DNA from: Pogostemon cablin
Lineage: Eukaryota; Streptophyta; Magnoliopsida; Lamiales; Lamiaceae
Length of the DNA stretch: 64,000 nucleotides
NCBI GenBank assembly: GCA_023678885.1
Contig: CM042998.1
Location: 3,599,820-3,663,819, forward strand
Reading direction: 5' to 3'
Shown: positions 22,243 to 34,246 of the stretch, one piece after another
How positions within the stretch are numbered: the stretch's first letter is position 1
Layout: each line of letters opens with the position of its first letter
Notes under the pieces: model-generated
What the model was told of the DNA's origin: nothing
Database searches by the model: none
The model's input: the letters and a program-made list of their open reading frames with translations, nothing else
Translations under genes and position numbers: made by a program

Positions 22243-25200
22243 TCAGCACATGTTGATAAGACTCTTGCACAATTCGAACTTCGAAGTAGGCAAGGCCTTA
22301 GTAAGAAAATATGATGGATTCTTTGTTGTTTCAATTTTCTTCACAACTACTCTTCCATCATCTATCAAATCTCTAATGAAATACAATCTGATATCAATGT
22401 GCTTTGTTCGTTCAAGATATCCTTGATGCCTTGAGAGATGTATGGCACTAGAATTATCACAATACAGCACCACAGATTCTTGTATAATACCAAACTCAGA
22501 CAGAATTTCCTTCAACCACATACCTTCCTTTATTCATTCTGTAAGTGAAATGAATTCAGCTTCTGTTGTAGATAGTGCCACCACTGATTGGTGTGCTGAC
22601 CTCCAACTGATGGTTGTCCAAAATAAACTGAATACATAGCCTGATAATGACTTCCTTGTGTCTAAATTTGTAGCATAGTCAGCATCTACATAACCTGCAA
22701 GAAAATCAATGTTAGATGTAATCTTATTGAAATGCAAACCTGTTGTTAAGCTTCCTTTCAGATATCTTTGAATCCATTTGATAGCTTCCCAATGCTCCCT
22801 TCCTGGATTTCCCATGAACCTGCTCACTAAGCTCATTGCATGAGCTAAATCTGGTCTACAACAAACCATTGCATACATAAGACTCCCTACAATATTAGCA
22901 TACGGAATCCTTTCCATTTCTGATATCTCTGCCTCTGTCTTTGTTGACTGTTGACTTGATAAACTGACCCTTTGCTTAACTGGTGTGGCAACTGATTTAC
23001 ACATATCCATGTTGTATCTTTTGAGCACTTTCTCTAGATAAATACTCTGATGCAACACAACTGATCCAGCTGCTCTATTCCTCTCAATCTGCATCCATAG
23101 AATCACAGTAGCTTCCCCTAAGTCCTTCATGTCAAACTCTGATTTCAACATCTCTTTGACAGCTAGAATTCCATCCATAGATTTGCAGGCTATCAGTATG
23201 TCATCAACATACAATAGTAAGAACATCTGCCAATCAGCATCACTTCTGATGTACACACAACTGTCATACAGACTTCTTTTGAAACCACAACTGACAACAT
23301 ATTCATCAAACCTCAAGTACCATCTCCTTGGACTTTGCTTCAATCCATATAAGAATTTCAGAAGTAAACAAGCCTTATTGGTGGTATCTTGAACTGCTAC
23401 ACCTTCTGGAATGCTCATATATATTTTTTCTTCCATATTTCCATGAAGAAAGGCTGTTGTTACATCCATTTGATGTAACTCAAGATTAAACTGAGCAACT
23501 AGAGCTAGCATTACTCTGATTGAACAATGTTTGACCACTGGAGAGAAAATTTCAGTGTAATCAATCCCCTCTTTCTGTGAGAAGCCTCTTGCAACCAGCC
23601 TAGCCTTGTACCTTATCCCACCTGCATTCTCTAGAGCTACCTTTTTCTTGTAAATCCATTTGCAACTAACCAACCTCTGATCCTTTGGCCTCTGAACTAT
23701 CTTCCATGTTTGATTATTTTCCAAAGACATCAACTCTTCTTGCAAAGCAACACTCCACCTGTCAATCTCCTTGCAATTCATTGCCTCTACATAATTCTTA
23801 GGCTCATAAGAATCAATCTCCTCTGCTGTATATAGTGCATAAGAGACTATATCAGCGTTTGCATATCTAGCTGGTGGTTTGATAGACCTTCTTTGCCTAT
23901 CCCTAGTCAATTGGTAGCTATTTAATAGCTCATCAGTTTTTTATCTTCCTAGATCATTATCAGCAGCTTCAACAGTATCATCTTGTACTATTTCTTCATC
24001 ATCTGCCCCCTGATCATGTACAACTTTCTTGACATGCTCCACCTCAAGCTCAGTTTTATCATTTCCTTGAGTACTCTGAACTTGTTGTGGATATAGTGGT
24101 ATTACAGCCTTATTAAAAGTGACATCCCTGCTTACTAAGAACTTCTTGCTTTCAATACTCCATAACTTGTAAGCTTTCACACCCTTGAGATATCCTATCA
24201 TAACACATTTCACTGCTCTTGGTGCTAACTTATCTTGCTTAATGTGAGCATAAGCTAAACAACCAATGACTCTAAGCATTGAGTAATCTGCTAGTTTCCA
24301 TGACCATACCTCTTGAGGTGTTTTAAATTTCAGAGCTGTTGATGGGCTCCTATTTATAAGAAATGCTACTGTAGTGACTAGCTCACCCCAAAAATCCTTT
24401 GTCAAACCAGAATTACTCAATATACACCTTACTCTCTCAAGTAATGTTTGATTTAACCTCTCTACAATACCATTTTGTTGTGGTGTGCTGGAACAGTCTT
24501 GTGTCTTATGATACCTCTATCTCTACAGAACTTGTTGAACTCCTCAGAACAATATTCAAGACCATTATCAGTTCTTAACACTTTAATCTTAGCATTACAA
24601 GTGTTCTCCACCTCAATTAACCAATTCTTAAAAGTGTTAAAGGCTGCATCCTTAGTTTTAAGAATATATATCCACACTTTCCTACTATAGTCATCAATAA
24701 AAGATATGAAGTATCTGCCACCACCTTTGGTTTGAGTCCTTGCAGGTCCCCATAGGTCTGAATGAATATAATCCAACCTGGATTTGCTTGTGTGATCACC
24801 AATTCCAAACTTAAGTCTTTTAGCCTTTCCAAAAATGCAATGTTCACATTGCTTCAACTGTTCTGATGGACTGATGCTGATACCTTTCTGTCTTGATAGT
24901 TCTTGTAGCCCTTTCTCACTTATGTGAGCTAACCTCCCATGCCATAAGTGTATATTATCACTTCCAGTTGTAACATTATTCTGTCCAGTTACAGTATGAC
25001 CATCAAGAATGTACAGCTCTCTTTTCCTGATTCCTTTCATCACTTCATACTCATCATTTTCAACAATGAGTACTCCTCCTTTTGTTCTAAATTCATAACC
25101 TGAAGCATCTAGAATACCTAATGAAATTAGATTTCTCTTGAGTTCTGGAATATACCTCATACCTGTCAAGGTTCTAATCACTCCATCATGCATCCTTAAC

Positions 25201-25538
25201 TTGATAGAGTCTATTCCCCTTATCTGACATGTATGATTATTCCCTAATAGTACTGATCCAGCATTTTGATACTTAAGATCAGTGAACCAATGCTTCATAG
25301 GAGACATATAGAATGAACATCCTGAATCAAGGATCCAATCCATGGATCCTTTTGATGTACTGATCAACAGTGCCTCAGGATAATCAATTTCCACCTGATT
25401 TTGATTAATTGCCACCTGATTTGCTTGCACTCTCTGTTGTCCATCCTTCCCAGCCTCTGTCTTCTTCCTTTTGGCTGTTTTCCACTTATAACAATTCTTC
25501 TTAATGTGACCTGGTTCATGACAGTGGAAACATTTCCT
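22243..25538 (-). pseudogene. copia pol: zinc knuckle, protease, integrase, RT, RNase H (broken)
   Basis: In order on the minus strand: a CX2CX4HX4C knuckle (CFHCHEPGHIKKNC, near 25535-25490), aspartic protease motif LDSGCS (about 25345), integrase zinc finger with H-H-C-C residues (HGRLAHIS ... CEHC), integrase catalytic region with SDLWGP, FIDDYSR and RTDNGLEY, then reverse transcriptase with the YVDD active site, and RNase H with SWRSAHQSVVALSTTEAEF. Breaks: a one-base deletion near 24480 shifts the integrase frame; TAA at 23941-23943 lies between integrase and RT; TGA at 22534-22536 lies within RNase H, after which the frame continues to 22243. The element therefore cannot make a full polyprotein. 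Confidence 0.93.
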
Positions 25539-26249
25539 TCATTCCTTGTCACTTGCAGACTGATCACCTTTGGTATCTTGTTTCTTACCATAAGAACTCC
25601 CTTTCTTGTTATGTTTCTTATTCTGATTTCCCTTCCGGATCATCAATCCTTCACCTGATAATCCTTGTTCCTCACAACACTTTTGTAACTCCTTAGTTTT
25701 CAAAGCTAATTCAACTTCATCAAGGCTTATTGAATCTTTGCTACCAAATAACAATGTATCTTTGAAGTTTTCAAACGATTTTGGAAGTGCAGATAACAAA
25801 ATCAGAACCTTATTTTCATTCTCTAATTTTACCTCAACATTTTCCAGATCATCAAGTACCATATTAAACTCATCAAGTTGAACTAAAACTGGTTTATCTT
25901 CTGTCATTTTGAATGAGTATAATTTCTGTTTCAGATATAATCGATTTGCAAGAGATTTTACCATATAGAGATCATCAAGCTTCTTCCATACTGCTCTTGC
26001 AGTCGTTTTCCTCTGAACTTCTCTGAGTGCTTTGTCTCCAAGACGCAAGAAAATGGCACTTAGAGCTCTTTCTTGAAGATCTGCTTCAGCTGCTGCAGCT
26101 TGTACATCCACTGCTGCCGCTTCATTAATCGGATCTTCTTTGATTGCTTCTCCGAGGCCTTGCTGTACCAAGATGGATCTCATCTTGATCTTCCACAGCC
26201 CGTAGTCTGACTTCTCAGTGAACCGCTCGATATCAAATTTGGTAACCAT
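25539..26249 (-). pseudogene. copia gag
   Basis: A 236-codon frame starting MVTKFDIERFTEKSDYGLWK, the usual copia gag opening, followed by the UBN2-type core. It stops at a TGA (25539-25541) immediately before the zinc knuckle, and the same frame continues past it into protease and integrase. The stop thus separates the gag core from its own nucleic-acid-binding finger. It may be a simple CGA-to-TGA decay mutation or, less likely, a read-through site. Confidence 0.88.
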
Positions 26250-26307
26250 GTTGATTCTTTCCTTTCTTCTTCAAATAACCGCTTCTTTGATCTGCTTGCC
26301 TATGGTG

Positions 26308-26328
26308 TTTCCCACAGACGACGCCAAT
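26308..26328 (-). other. primer-binding site of the copia element
   Basis: Directly after the 5' LTR on the minus strand the sequence reads TTGGCGTCGTCTGTGGGAAA, a variant of the frequent plant form with GGCGCCGTCTGTGGGAA. The priming tRNA cannot be named with certainty. Confidence 0.6.
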
Positions 26329-26934
26329 TCTCAGATTTGAAGACGAATGACAAGCTAATCTGATGAAACGCTTTGTAAACTCACACACTGAATCAAAGAT
26401 TGATTCGAAAACTCTCACAAGTTGAACAAACTCAAGTGTGTGTTATTGTGTGATTAAAAACACGAAAAACAAGATATATAGTGGTTCAACTTATTAACCA
26501 AGCCTACGTCTACTGTGAGGATGATCGTTTTGTATTGCCTTTTTGAGTGTTTAGAGGTTACAACTATATATACGCCAAGATTACAACTATATATACATCA
26601 CATGTGATAATCCAAACTTATGGGACCAATCTGATGCAGCATCTTCCAGCTATCATATGAGTGGTTAAACGAAATCTATTTATGTTGCAACTGCTTCCAG
26701 CTCATAGCTAGCATTATGAGCTTTCAATCCACGTATAGAACCGCTTCTAACGAACTCATATAACTCCTGTACATCCGCTGCAAACTACCCCGGTCACCAC
26801 TTATTCCACATGACAAGATTTGATTTGTTATTAGCTAGTTACTTCCATGCACCTCACATGATCAAGAACTTGCTAATTCACACTCCAACCACTTACTAAT
26901 GTTGATCAGTCATTAATATGAGGTTTCCATCTCA
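26329..26934 (-). repeat. 5' LTR of the copia element
   Basis: 606 bp; same boundaries as the 3' LTR. Followed on the minus strand by the primer-binding site and, about 80 bp on, by the gag start codon at 26249. Confidence 0.9.
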
Positions 26935-26939
26935 CGCAC

Positions 26940-28906
26940 AATTAAGATTTTCAAGCTATGTTTTAGAAAACAAATTTACAGAAAATCTACCGAACTACAA
27001 GCACACAACCTAACAGTACTATATCTTGAGTTAGGGGAGACTACGTTCGCGAATCAGACTTCCAATTTACTCGGCGGCTGGCTGAACTCCAATGATTTTC
27101 GAAGCTATTAAGGATAATCGTGGGCTGTTTTTCGTTTGGTAATGCAATTTTTATGCTGCATTTTATTACTCCGTTTTCCACATGCAGCACCCACAGTATT
27201 TCATCAAGTTAATCTTCTAGCTGTTCTTTCTTCTCAAATTGTACAAGGTAGTTTATGCAAATGTCACTTCATAATGTATAGGGTTAAGAATGATTGGGTG
27301 GTGTGTGCCGACTATCTTTTTTGCCTTTGTCCTATCTAAACACCATATCTATTAATTTTTTGCCAATTTTTTATAATTAATTGGACGTGTTCCTAGACTA
27401 ATAACTTGAGGAGCATGTATAATTTCAAGTAGAGAAAGAAAAGGTAAAAAGAAATTAAATTTTAAGTGAGAGTATTTTTGCGCAACCTAGACCTCTAGTG
27501 GTAGTGATTTTAAGAAATTAAACTCTTAGGGGGATATTATAGTATATTTCAGTGATAAATAAATAATAAAGTATGTTATGTGTGTTAAAAAGTTATAACA
27601 AATTTGAAATTAAAGTATGAGAAATTTTTTTTATACAATTTTACAGTTGAAAATTAATATTGACACTTTTGATTAGAAACTATTAATTCTACCAAATTTA
27701 TATTTATTGGACAATATTATCTTCCAACATTAACCCTAACCCCAAATATACCGTAAACCCCTATACTCTAAACCACAAACCCTAAACCCCCACCCACACA
27801 CCTGCCGCCTCCGCCGCCGGTCACCGGAGGCCGCCACCGCCGTCATCGCTGCCGGAGTCACCACTGCCTTGTGGTGGAGGTAGGGTAGATTGGGGGTATG
27901 TGGGATGGGTAGTGTGGGTGGGGTGTGTAGGGGTGTACCACCCCTTGGTAAAATTGATAAAATATAATGAGGGGCAATAGAGCTCAAAAAATATAAATTT
28001 GGTAAAAAAGATAATTAAATTAGATAATTGTCGGTATTAATTTTCTCTTTTCGAAAATTAATACTTCTATAAATTGGGTTCATATGTTTATTATAGTTTA
28101 CTGATCACTTTTATTATATAAAAAATTACTCTTTAAAGAGATTATTATTGCTTTTCCTATTACTCTTCAAATTCTTGCATGTTGATTTATCAATTACTCT
28201 TTATATAGGTGAATTATTACTCATCAAAATGAAGAATATTACTCTTCAAATTTTAATATGTTGAGATTTTTTATATTTTTGTTGAGCATAAATATTTGAT
28301 GAGCAATTTTTTTTAATTTAAAAGAATAATAATTCATATCTTTATCTTTATACACTTAAAAGTAATTTTATAAAAATAGAGTGCATTGTGAATCGGATTC
28401 ACAAGATACATCTCTTTATTTACTTGTGACTTCTTAGTTCTCTAGATGTACATTTGAGTAGTTGTACAAAATCGACGATAAAAATGTTGCAGTAGATTTA
28501 AGAACGTTTGATTAATATACATACTCATTTCCACACTTATTTCACATATACCTTTTCGTTCGTCACACATTTATCTTTACCATCTAAAAAAAAAAATACT
28601 CACATTAATCAATAACTTTGAGAGTTATCATAATTTAAAAATTATTCTCACATCTAATACACATAAGACACACCATACTTTTTATATTATTTCTTATTCT
28701 ATCCGTACACTTCAAGAGTCTCATTTTTCATTTTGGGCATCTGCCCTTAAGGGTTTCATTTCTCTTTATACACATATGAAATCCACATACACCCACTAAT
28801 ACAATTAAAATATGTGACCCACACTCCCACCAATATAACTACCCACTACACATTAAATAATAATACTCCTTAATCTACAATCCACGTGAAAATAAGTAAA
28901 TGAAAC
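26940..28906. other. no confident gene; telomere-like tract and MITE copy
   Basis: At 27736-27790 there are CCCTAAACC-type degenerate telomere-like units followed by a short GC-rich GCCGCC stretch; the open frame there looks fortuitous. At 28697-28905 lies a MITE copy matching the one interrupted at 2160-3087. The remainder is AT-rich without recognisable features. Confidence 0.4.
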
Positions 28907-29368
28907 CACTACACCAAATTTGTGGAAAGACATCAATGAATAAACATCGGTTTTGCATAAAATGTGATGTCTTTTGATAAAAAACCAATGTCTTTTGTAA
29001 AACCGATGTCTATTAAAGAAAAAATACGCTGATAGACATCAGTTTTAATTCAAAATGTGCTGATAGACATTGACTTTCATTAACCGATGTATATCAAGCG
29101 ATGCCTATTCTCAACCTTTAAAAAACACGCTGATAGACATTAGTTTTTAAAACCAAAGTCTTTTATCTGATGTTTATGCCTTGGTAGACATCGGTTCTTC
29201 TAACCGATGTTTTTAATACTGATGTTTATTGACAATACTTACCTAAAATTGATGATAAACATCGGTTTTAACACACTGATTTCTATTCTGTAATGTCATC
29301 AATTCATAATAAATTATTCATTTGAAATATTAAACTAAAAATGCTATTTTTTCTCTTAAAATCGTGGT

Positions 29369-30005
29369 TTGTTAAGCAAAGCCCTTCATCACAAAATTCC
29401 CAAATTTGCTGAAGCTCTAATTTCATCCTTTTGTTCCAGATTGAGCAACCGCTTGGAAAGCCGCCGCTCTGCTTTCTCTCCACCGCTGTCCCGACGTGCT
29501 CGCCGCCCTAAAGTTGGAGGGGATATGGAGCTGCGACGATATTGCCGTCACTTGGGGAAGCCGTCGCTCTGCTCTCTTTCCAACTACGCCACTATCGCCG
29601 ACGCTCTCGCTGCTCTCGAGTCGGAAGAGAATTTCCAATTTTGGAGCTGCGAAGATATTGCCATCGCTTGAGAAACTCGCCACTCCGCTCTCTCTCTTAC
29701 TCAATATCTGGAGTTAGTCCTAGTTGTTTAATACATGTAGGCACCACAGTACGTTCCGCGCTAACTCTGTCAAGATGAGGTCAAAACTCGCAACTTCCTT
29801 TCTCCTAAATCTTGCTGGATGTACTCGCTACAAGAACCCTAACTTGTTCCCACATTCCATTTTCGGCTCTAACAGCATCTATTTTTTTCTTTCCAAGGTA
29901 CACGTTGGAGAAACAAACTCACACACTACATTGGGGGTTAAGATCAACAATCAATTATTTGAACCGCTGTCCTTTCCGAATTACTTGCAGGTAGCACTGT
30001 TCTGA
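29369..30005 (+). other. exon-like captured sequence of unknown origin inside the CACTA element
   Basis: Compositionally unlike its surroundings: GC-richer, with a 116-bp imperfect duplication (GGAGCTGCGACGATATTGCC at 29527, near copy at 29643). A frame from 29774 (MRSKLATSFLLNLAGC, basic and hydrophobic like an organelle presequence) ends near a plausible splice donor (TTGCAG/GTAGCA, about 29991). I do not recognise the family; it may be the first exon of a captured host gene. Confidence 0.35.
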
Positions 30006-32253
30006 ATTAATTGGAAATTAGTGCCGATTTTATAAGGGACCTGAATATGTTTCCAGCTAGTGATTAATTTTACAGCGCTGAAACAATTGATTCTTAGAGT
30101 TTCCTTGTTAAACTTAGTATTTTGTACCTTTTCTTCAAAGAATTTATTTTTTATTTTAAGTTTGTTGATCTGATGTTTAGCTGCATTTACTTATATGGAT
30201 TTTAATTCAATCACGCTAAGTATATTTTGTATTTCGTAACTTACCACCCTTGACATGTTTTGTTTGGGCATGAGTAAGTTTTTGATATTGTCGTCGGTTA
30301 TTTTTTTTTGGCAAGCCATTTTGATTCGTATATGCGTTTTAATTTGTTAGGACCATTTCCTGTTGAATTTTACTGTGTATGCAAACCTGAGGTTCTGTTT
30401 CGGATCAATTACTATACAGTTTAGATCAATGTCTAATGAAATCAATGCTTCATGCCAATGCGTTTTCCCCATCTTCTTTCACGTGTCATTGTCCTTGGAT
30501 TGACATATGGAAGGCTCAAAATTCAATTTCAATAAGAGCAAGTTGTATGTTTATTGCCCACTTTCAGGTTGATATTAAATTTAACTCAATAGAGTATCGT
30601 GATCTTTCTCGGACTTAACTGTTTCTTTACAGGGTGCATATGGTAGAAGTTATACCAACATGTTTTGGAGTATAGAAATATCATAGAAAGAGTAGAGAAA
30701 TATTAATCAATTTCGAAAGATCCATTTTTCTGAACCTTCTACTAATTCCATGTTGCAGCATTCAATCTTTGAATAATTGTAGAAAATGATTTTCCCATTA
30801 CGAAGTCTAATATCTTGTATACCATACGGAGGATATATCAGCTCTTCTCATTGCTACATCTCTTATGGCTTGAATAAGTCCAATATTGCTTCTTTAGTAC
30901 AGGGAGGCTCTTCAAGGTTGACCACCACTTACAACCCTTCAATTTTACTGCACATTGATATGCATGTTTATGGTAAATCTGTAATTTTATGAACATTTTA
31001 AAATTACCTAGATTAAAATATAACTCATGATTAAGCAATCTGCAGCCTTTTAAAAAGGTGGACCTAACAAAATTACCATTCTCTTTACTTTGAGGGAGTA
31101 AATAATATGTTAAACAAACGAACACAGGTACTTTTTTTTCTTCTTCCCTAATTCTGAAGTGCAAGTATTTTATTTGAAATATTCGTTGTTTTGTTGTTCT
31201 TAAAACTAGTGCGGTAGTGATTAATTGAGTTTCTCTTGTGGATTGAATGAGTATGGAAACTCTATGTGCAGCCTAGATAGCTACATTAGGTGTGAGAGGA
31301 AAATTTACAGAGAGAAAACCAGCTAGAGACCGAGAGGAGGATGTCTTCTATTCATATCCAAAATGATCAATTAATATCTGATTTATGTTATAATGGGCAT
31401 CTACTAGCTATATTATAATTTTGGTTTGGTTGGAAAGATTTCCTTATTTCTTTTAAGGTGTAGCATTAGTGGGAGGCGTGGGGGAGTTGCTGCTTTGCAG
31501 TTCATGTTGTTTACTGATAAGTTGTGTGTGATAATAATAATCAATCTATTTTAAAGAAACTATTAGTAGGGCAAGATGATTGCTTGTGCATCAATAATGG
31601 TTTCTTAGCTCGAGCATAAGAACTCTTAAGTAGATAGTCAGGTGTCTGATAGCTTTGGACTGGATACTACATTTGCTGGTGGTTCTATCACCTTATTTAT
31701 GTTTCAAAATTTTTGATGGGTGATATATGTTCTTGAGAATTTATAGTCTAGTTAGGATAGCTCTTCCCTGATCAGTTAATTGTATTCATATGGTTATTAT
31801 TTGAGCAAGTAATTAAATTAATGCTGAGAATGATTAGGTGCAGATCATTCAAACTGGACAGAAAAATTTTTATGGTCCTTGGCTTTTTGTGATAAAGAGA
31901 ATAAGTTTAATAGAATGATTCCCTTATAGTTCCTTTTTTTTATAATTATATGTGAAAAGAATAATAATTTTTAGGTTGATTTGTAAGTTTAATAGAGTTG
32001 TTTTTTTTTTTCCCCTCTTTCTCTGAAATTTTCTGGTTGATTATTTTGAAGTTGAATATCTATTTTGGGATTGGTATTAGTTGACTTATTTTGTAATCAT
32101 ATTTGAAGTTTCTTACCTCTTGAAAAGTAATGTGCACAGTTCACATATTTGTATCAAATAATCAGCTTCTAATATTTCTGACATTATTATACAAATGAAT
32201 CACGATTAATTTTCGAACATGAGAAATCTAATATGATGTTCTGTAAAGATCAG

Positions 32254-32341
32254 GTAGTTTACATGGCTATTATTGGATCTTTCCCGTTCTACTCCATTCT
32301 TTTTGATGTACTTTCGTGTGTAGGAACTGCATTCCTTGCTG
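32254..32341 (+). pseudogene. captured DAD1/OST2 exon fragment
   Basis: Read from 32254 the frame gives VVYMAIIGSFPFYSILF, then DVLSCVGTAFLA, matching the conserved membrane segment of plant DAD1 (VVYMALVGSFPFNSFLSG, then VLSCIGTAVLA). DAD1 is the small ER subunit of oligosaccharyltransferase. About 21 of 29 residues agree. The segment is preceded by CAG and followed by GT after GCTG, so it looks like a complete exon with its splice signals. Substitutions at conserved positions (N to Y, SG to FD) and absence of the other exons show it is not a working gene. Confidence 0.75.
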
Positions 32342-32464
32342 GTAAGAGATTGCATATACTTTATGTCATTTGTTTTTCCATTTACTTAGTTAACTGTTAT
32401 ATATACTGGGGATGCTTTAAACCAAAGTGTTTACCGTAAAAATTGCTAAGCAGTCACTGAATCA

Positions 32465-32722
32465 TACCCCTCCGTCTCATTTCAATCTTTACATATTTCC
32501 AATTTGGCCGTCTCATTTCAATCTTTATATTTTTCTTTTTAGTAAATGAGAGCCACACAAATTAATTATATATTTCTCCATGGTCACACACATCATACTA
32601 ATACACCTACTCACTTTACATTAAAATATTATTTCTCTCACCTCACTATACAATAAAATACCACATTCCTTAATCTACGTGCAAAAAGCAAACGCAAGGT
32701 TTGAAACGGGACGGATGGAGTA
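32465..32722. mobile_element. Stowaway-like MITE
   Basis: TACCCCTCCGTCTCATTTC on the left and GAAACGGGACGGATGGAGTA on the right are inverted copies. It is nested in the CACTA-like element. Confidence 0.85.
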
Positions 32723-34246
32723 TGTAATCATTAAACTAATACTTGTACCATTTCCTTACCCTATAAAAAGATAGTCTTCTACGTAGTAATCTTATCAGCA
32801 GATCAATTATAGTCAGGTATCATTGACCTTCTATACAACTACATAAGTGTAAAATTATGACACTAATTTTAAAATTCTTATGGACCTTGTCACTCGCGAA
32901 GTTGCAAGTGTCAAAACCTTTACTTTCTTTCCAAAGCATTTATAGGATATACACTTCCCTCACGTGCTAGTGATTATGAAGTCAACTTTTCTTATTATTT
33001 AATTTTGCATGTTTGCTTGGTTGGTCTTCATTTCTATTTTATATTTGATTGAATTTTGTATTATTTATTTGGAAATTAAGAAGTTAAAAAATTTGTGTTG
33101 TTTGTTCTTAAGGGATAGGGAGTAGCTGGTATAATGTTGATGTGTGAGCTCAAATGCTTTTTTTTTTTGTCTTTTTGATTAAATTTTTCTCGGGTTTAAA
33201 TTCTTTAGAAGATTTGGTTTTGAGTATAGTGATAGATAGCAGCACATTGACTTGCTTGAATTTCTCTTTAGAAAATTCTTTGTAATATTTTTAGTCATAT
33301 TATTAAGTGCTAAATTTTTATTCTTTTTCAGGTAATTGCAGTGAATATTTTAGTCATATCATTAAGTGTTAAGATACTATATAATGTAAGGCAAGAAGAT
33401 AAAATTTTTAAATAAGGCAAGAAAATGCTTAATGTGTTATGCTCCTCAATGAGGATTTAGCTTATAAATTTATGTTTTATTTATGTAAAATTAAGCTTTA
33501 GATTTAATTAGTTAGGTTATTCTTGCACTTTTTGATTTAAAGGATTATTTTTTGTTTATTTAAAATTAAATGTTTGAAATTCTTGTACTTTTAGCATCAT
33601 TGTGTTTAATCTTATTTTAATAATAATATAAATTTTAGTATTACATAAAAAAAGACATCATGTAATAATCGATGCCTATTGGAGTGAAACTGATATCTAT
33701 GCTTGGAAAGACATCGCCGGAAAAATGATGTGTTTTGATACGAAACTGATGCCTTACCTTTGACGACATCGGTTTTTAAATGATGTCTTTTGGCTGCAAT
33801 CGATATCTTTTCTTGGAAAGACATCGGCTTTTATTTGAAAAACATCGGTTAAAAACCGATGTCTTTTGGTTAAAATCGATGTCTTTCCAAGAAAAGGCAT
33901 CAGTAGACAGCCGATGTCTAAGGGTTCCAACCGATGTCTTTTCTTGAAAAGACATCGATTGATAACCGATGTCTAAAGATTCCAACTGATGTCTTTCCAA
34001 GAAAAGACATCGATTAAAAACCGATGTCTATCAGCGCCTATTTATAACATCGGGGGTTTCAACATCGACTGCTTGATTTAATAGACATCGATTTTTAGCC
34101 GATGTCTATTAGCATTTTTGGTGTAACCGTACAAAAAATATCATAACATCCTAAAATGTCAAAATCAAGTTGTTAAAAAAACAAATTTTTTAAAACTAAG
34201 TATGAAAATAAGTGTGGGACTAACTATAATTTGATTACGTGGTTAA

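Larger units (their letters stand above)
21485..26934 (-). mobile_element. full-length Ty1/copia LTR retrotransposon
   Basis: Two LTRs (21485-22088 and 26329-26934) in the same orientation enclose gag-pol read on the minus strand. The 5-bp duplication CGCAC flanks it at 21480-21484 and 26935-26939. Domain order gag, protease, integrase, reverse transcriptase, RNase H is that of copia. By eye the LTRs differ at about 25 of 604 positions plus a 2-bp indel, so insertion is fairly old; three stops and one frameshift disable the coding region. The gag start is reminiscent of the Tork/Tnt1 group, which is tentative. Confidence 0.95.
28907..34125. mobile_element. 5.2-kb CACTA-like element carrying captured exons
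   Basis: Left end CACTACACCAAATTTGTGG; right end TTTTTGGTGTAACC, matching inverted except for the last bases, which look mutated or deleted. Both ends hold dense arrays of the subterminal motif GACATCGG...CCGATGTC (28927-29290 and 33650-34115), in both orientations, as for transposase-binding arrays. I found no transposase. The interior includes a DAD1 exon (32254-32341), exon-like GC-richer sequence (29369-30005) and a Stowaway MITE (32465-32722). The right end lies about 120 bp beyond the stop codon of the receptor-like gene at 34247. Confidence 0.75.

Noticed and set aside
27736..27987. 83-codon minus-strand frame as a gene
   Set aside because: It lies over telomere-like and GCCGCC low-complexity sequence with no recognisable domain.
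28927..34115. Regular GACATCGG/CCGATGTC repeats as a CRISPR-like array
   Set aside because: Repeats are degenerate, in both orientations and confined to the ends of a CACTA-like element in plant DNA; no cas genes.
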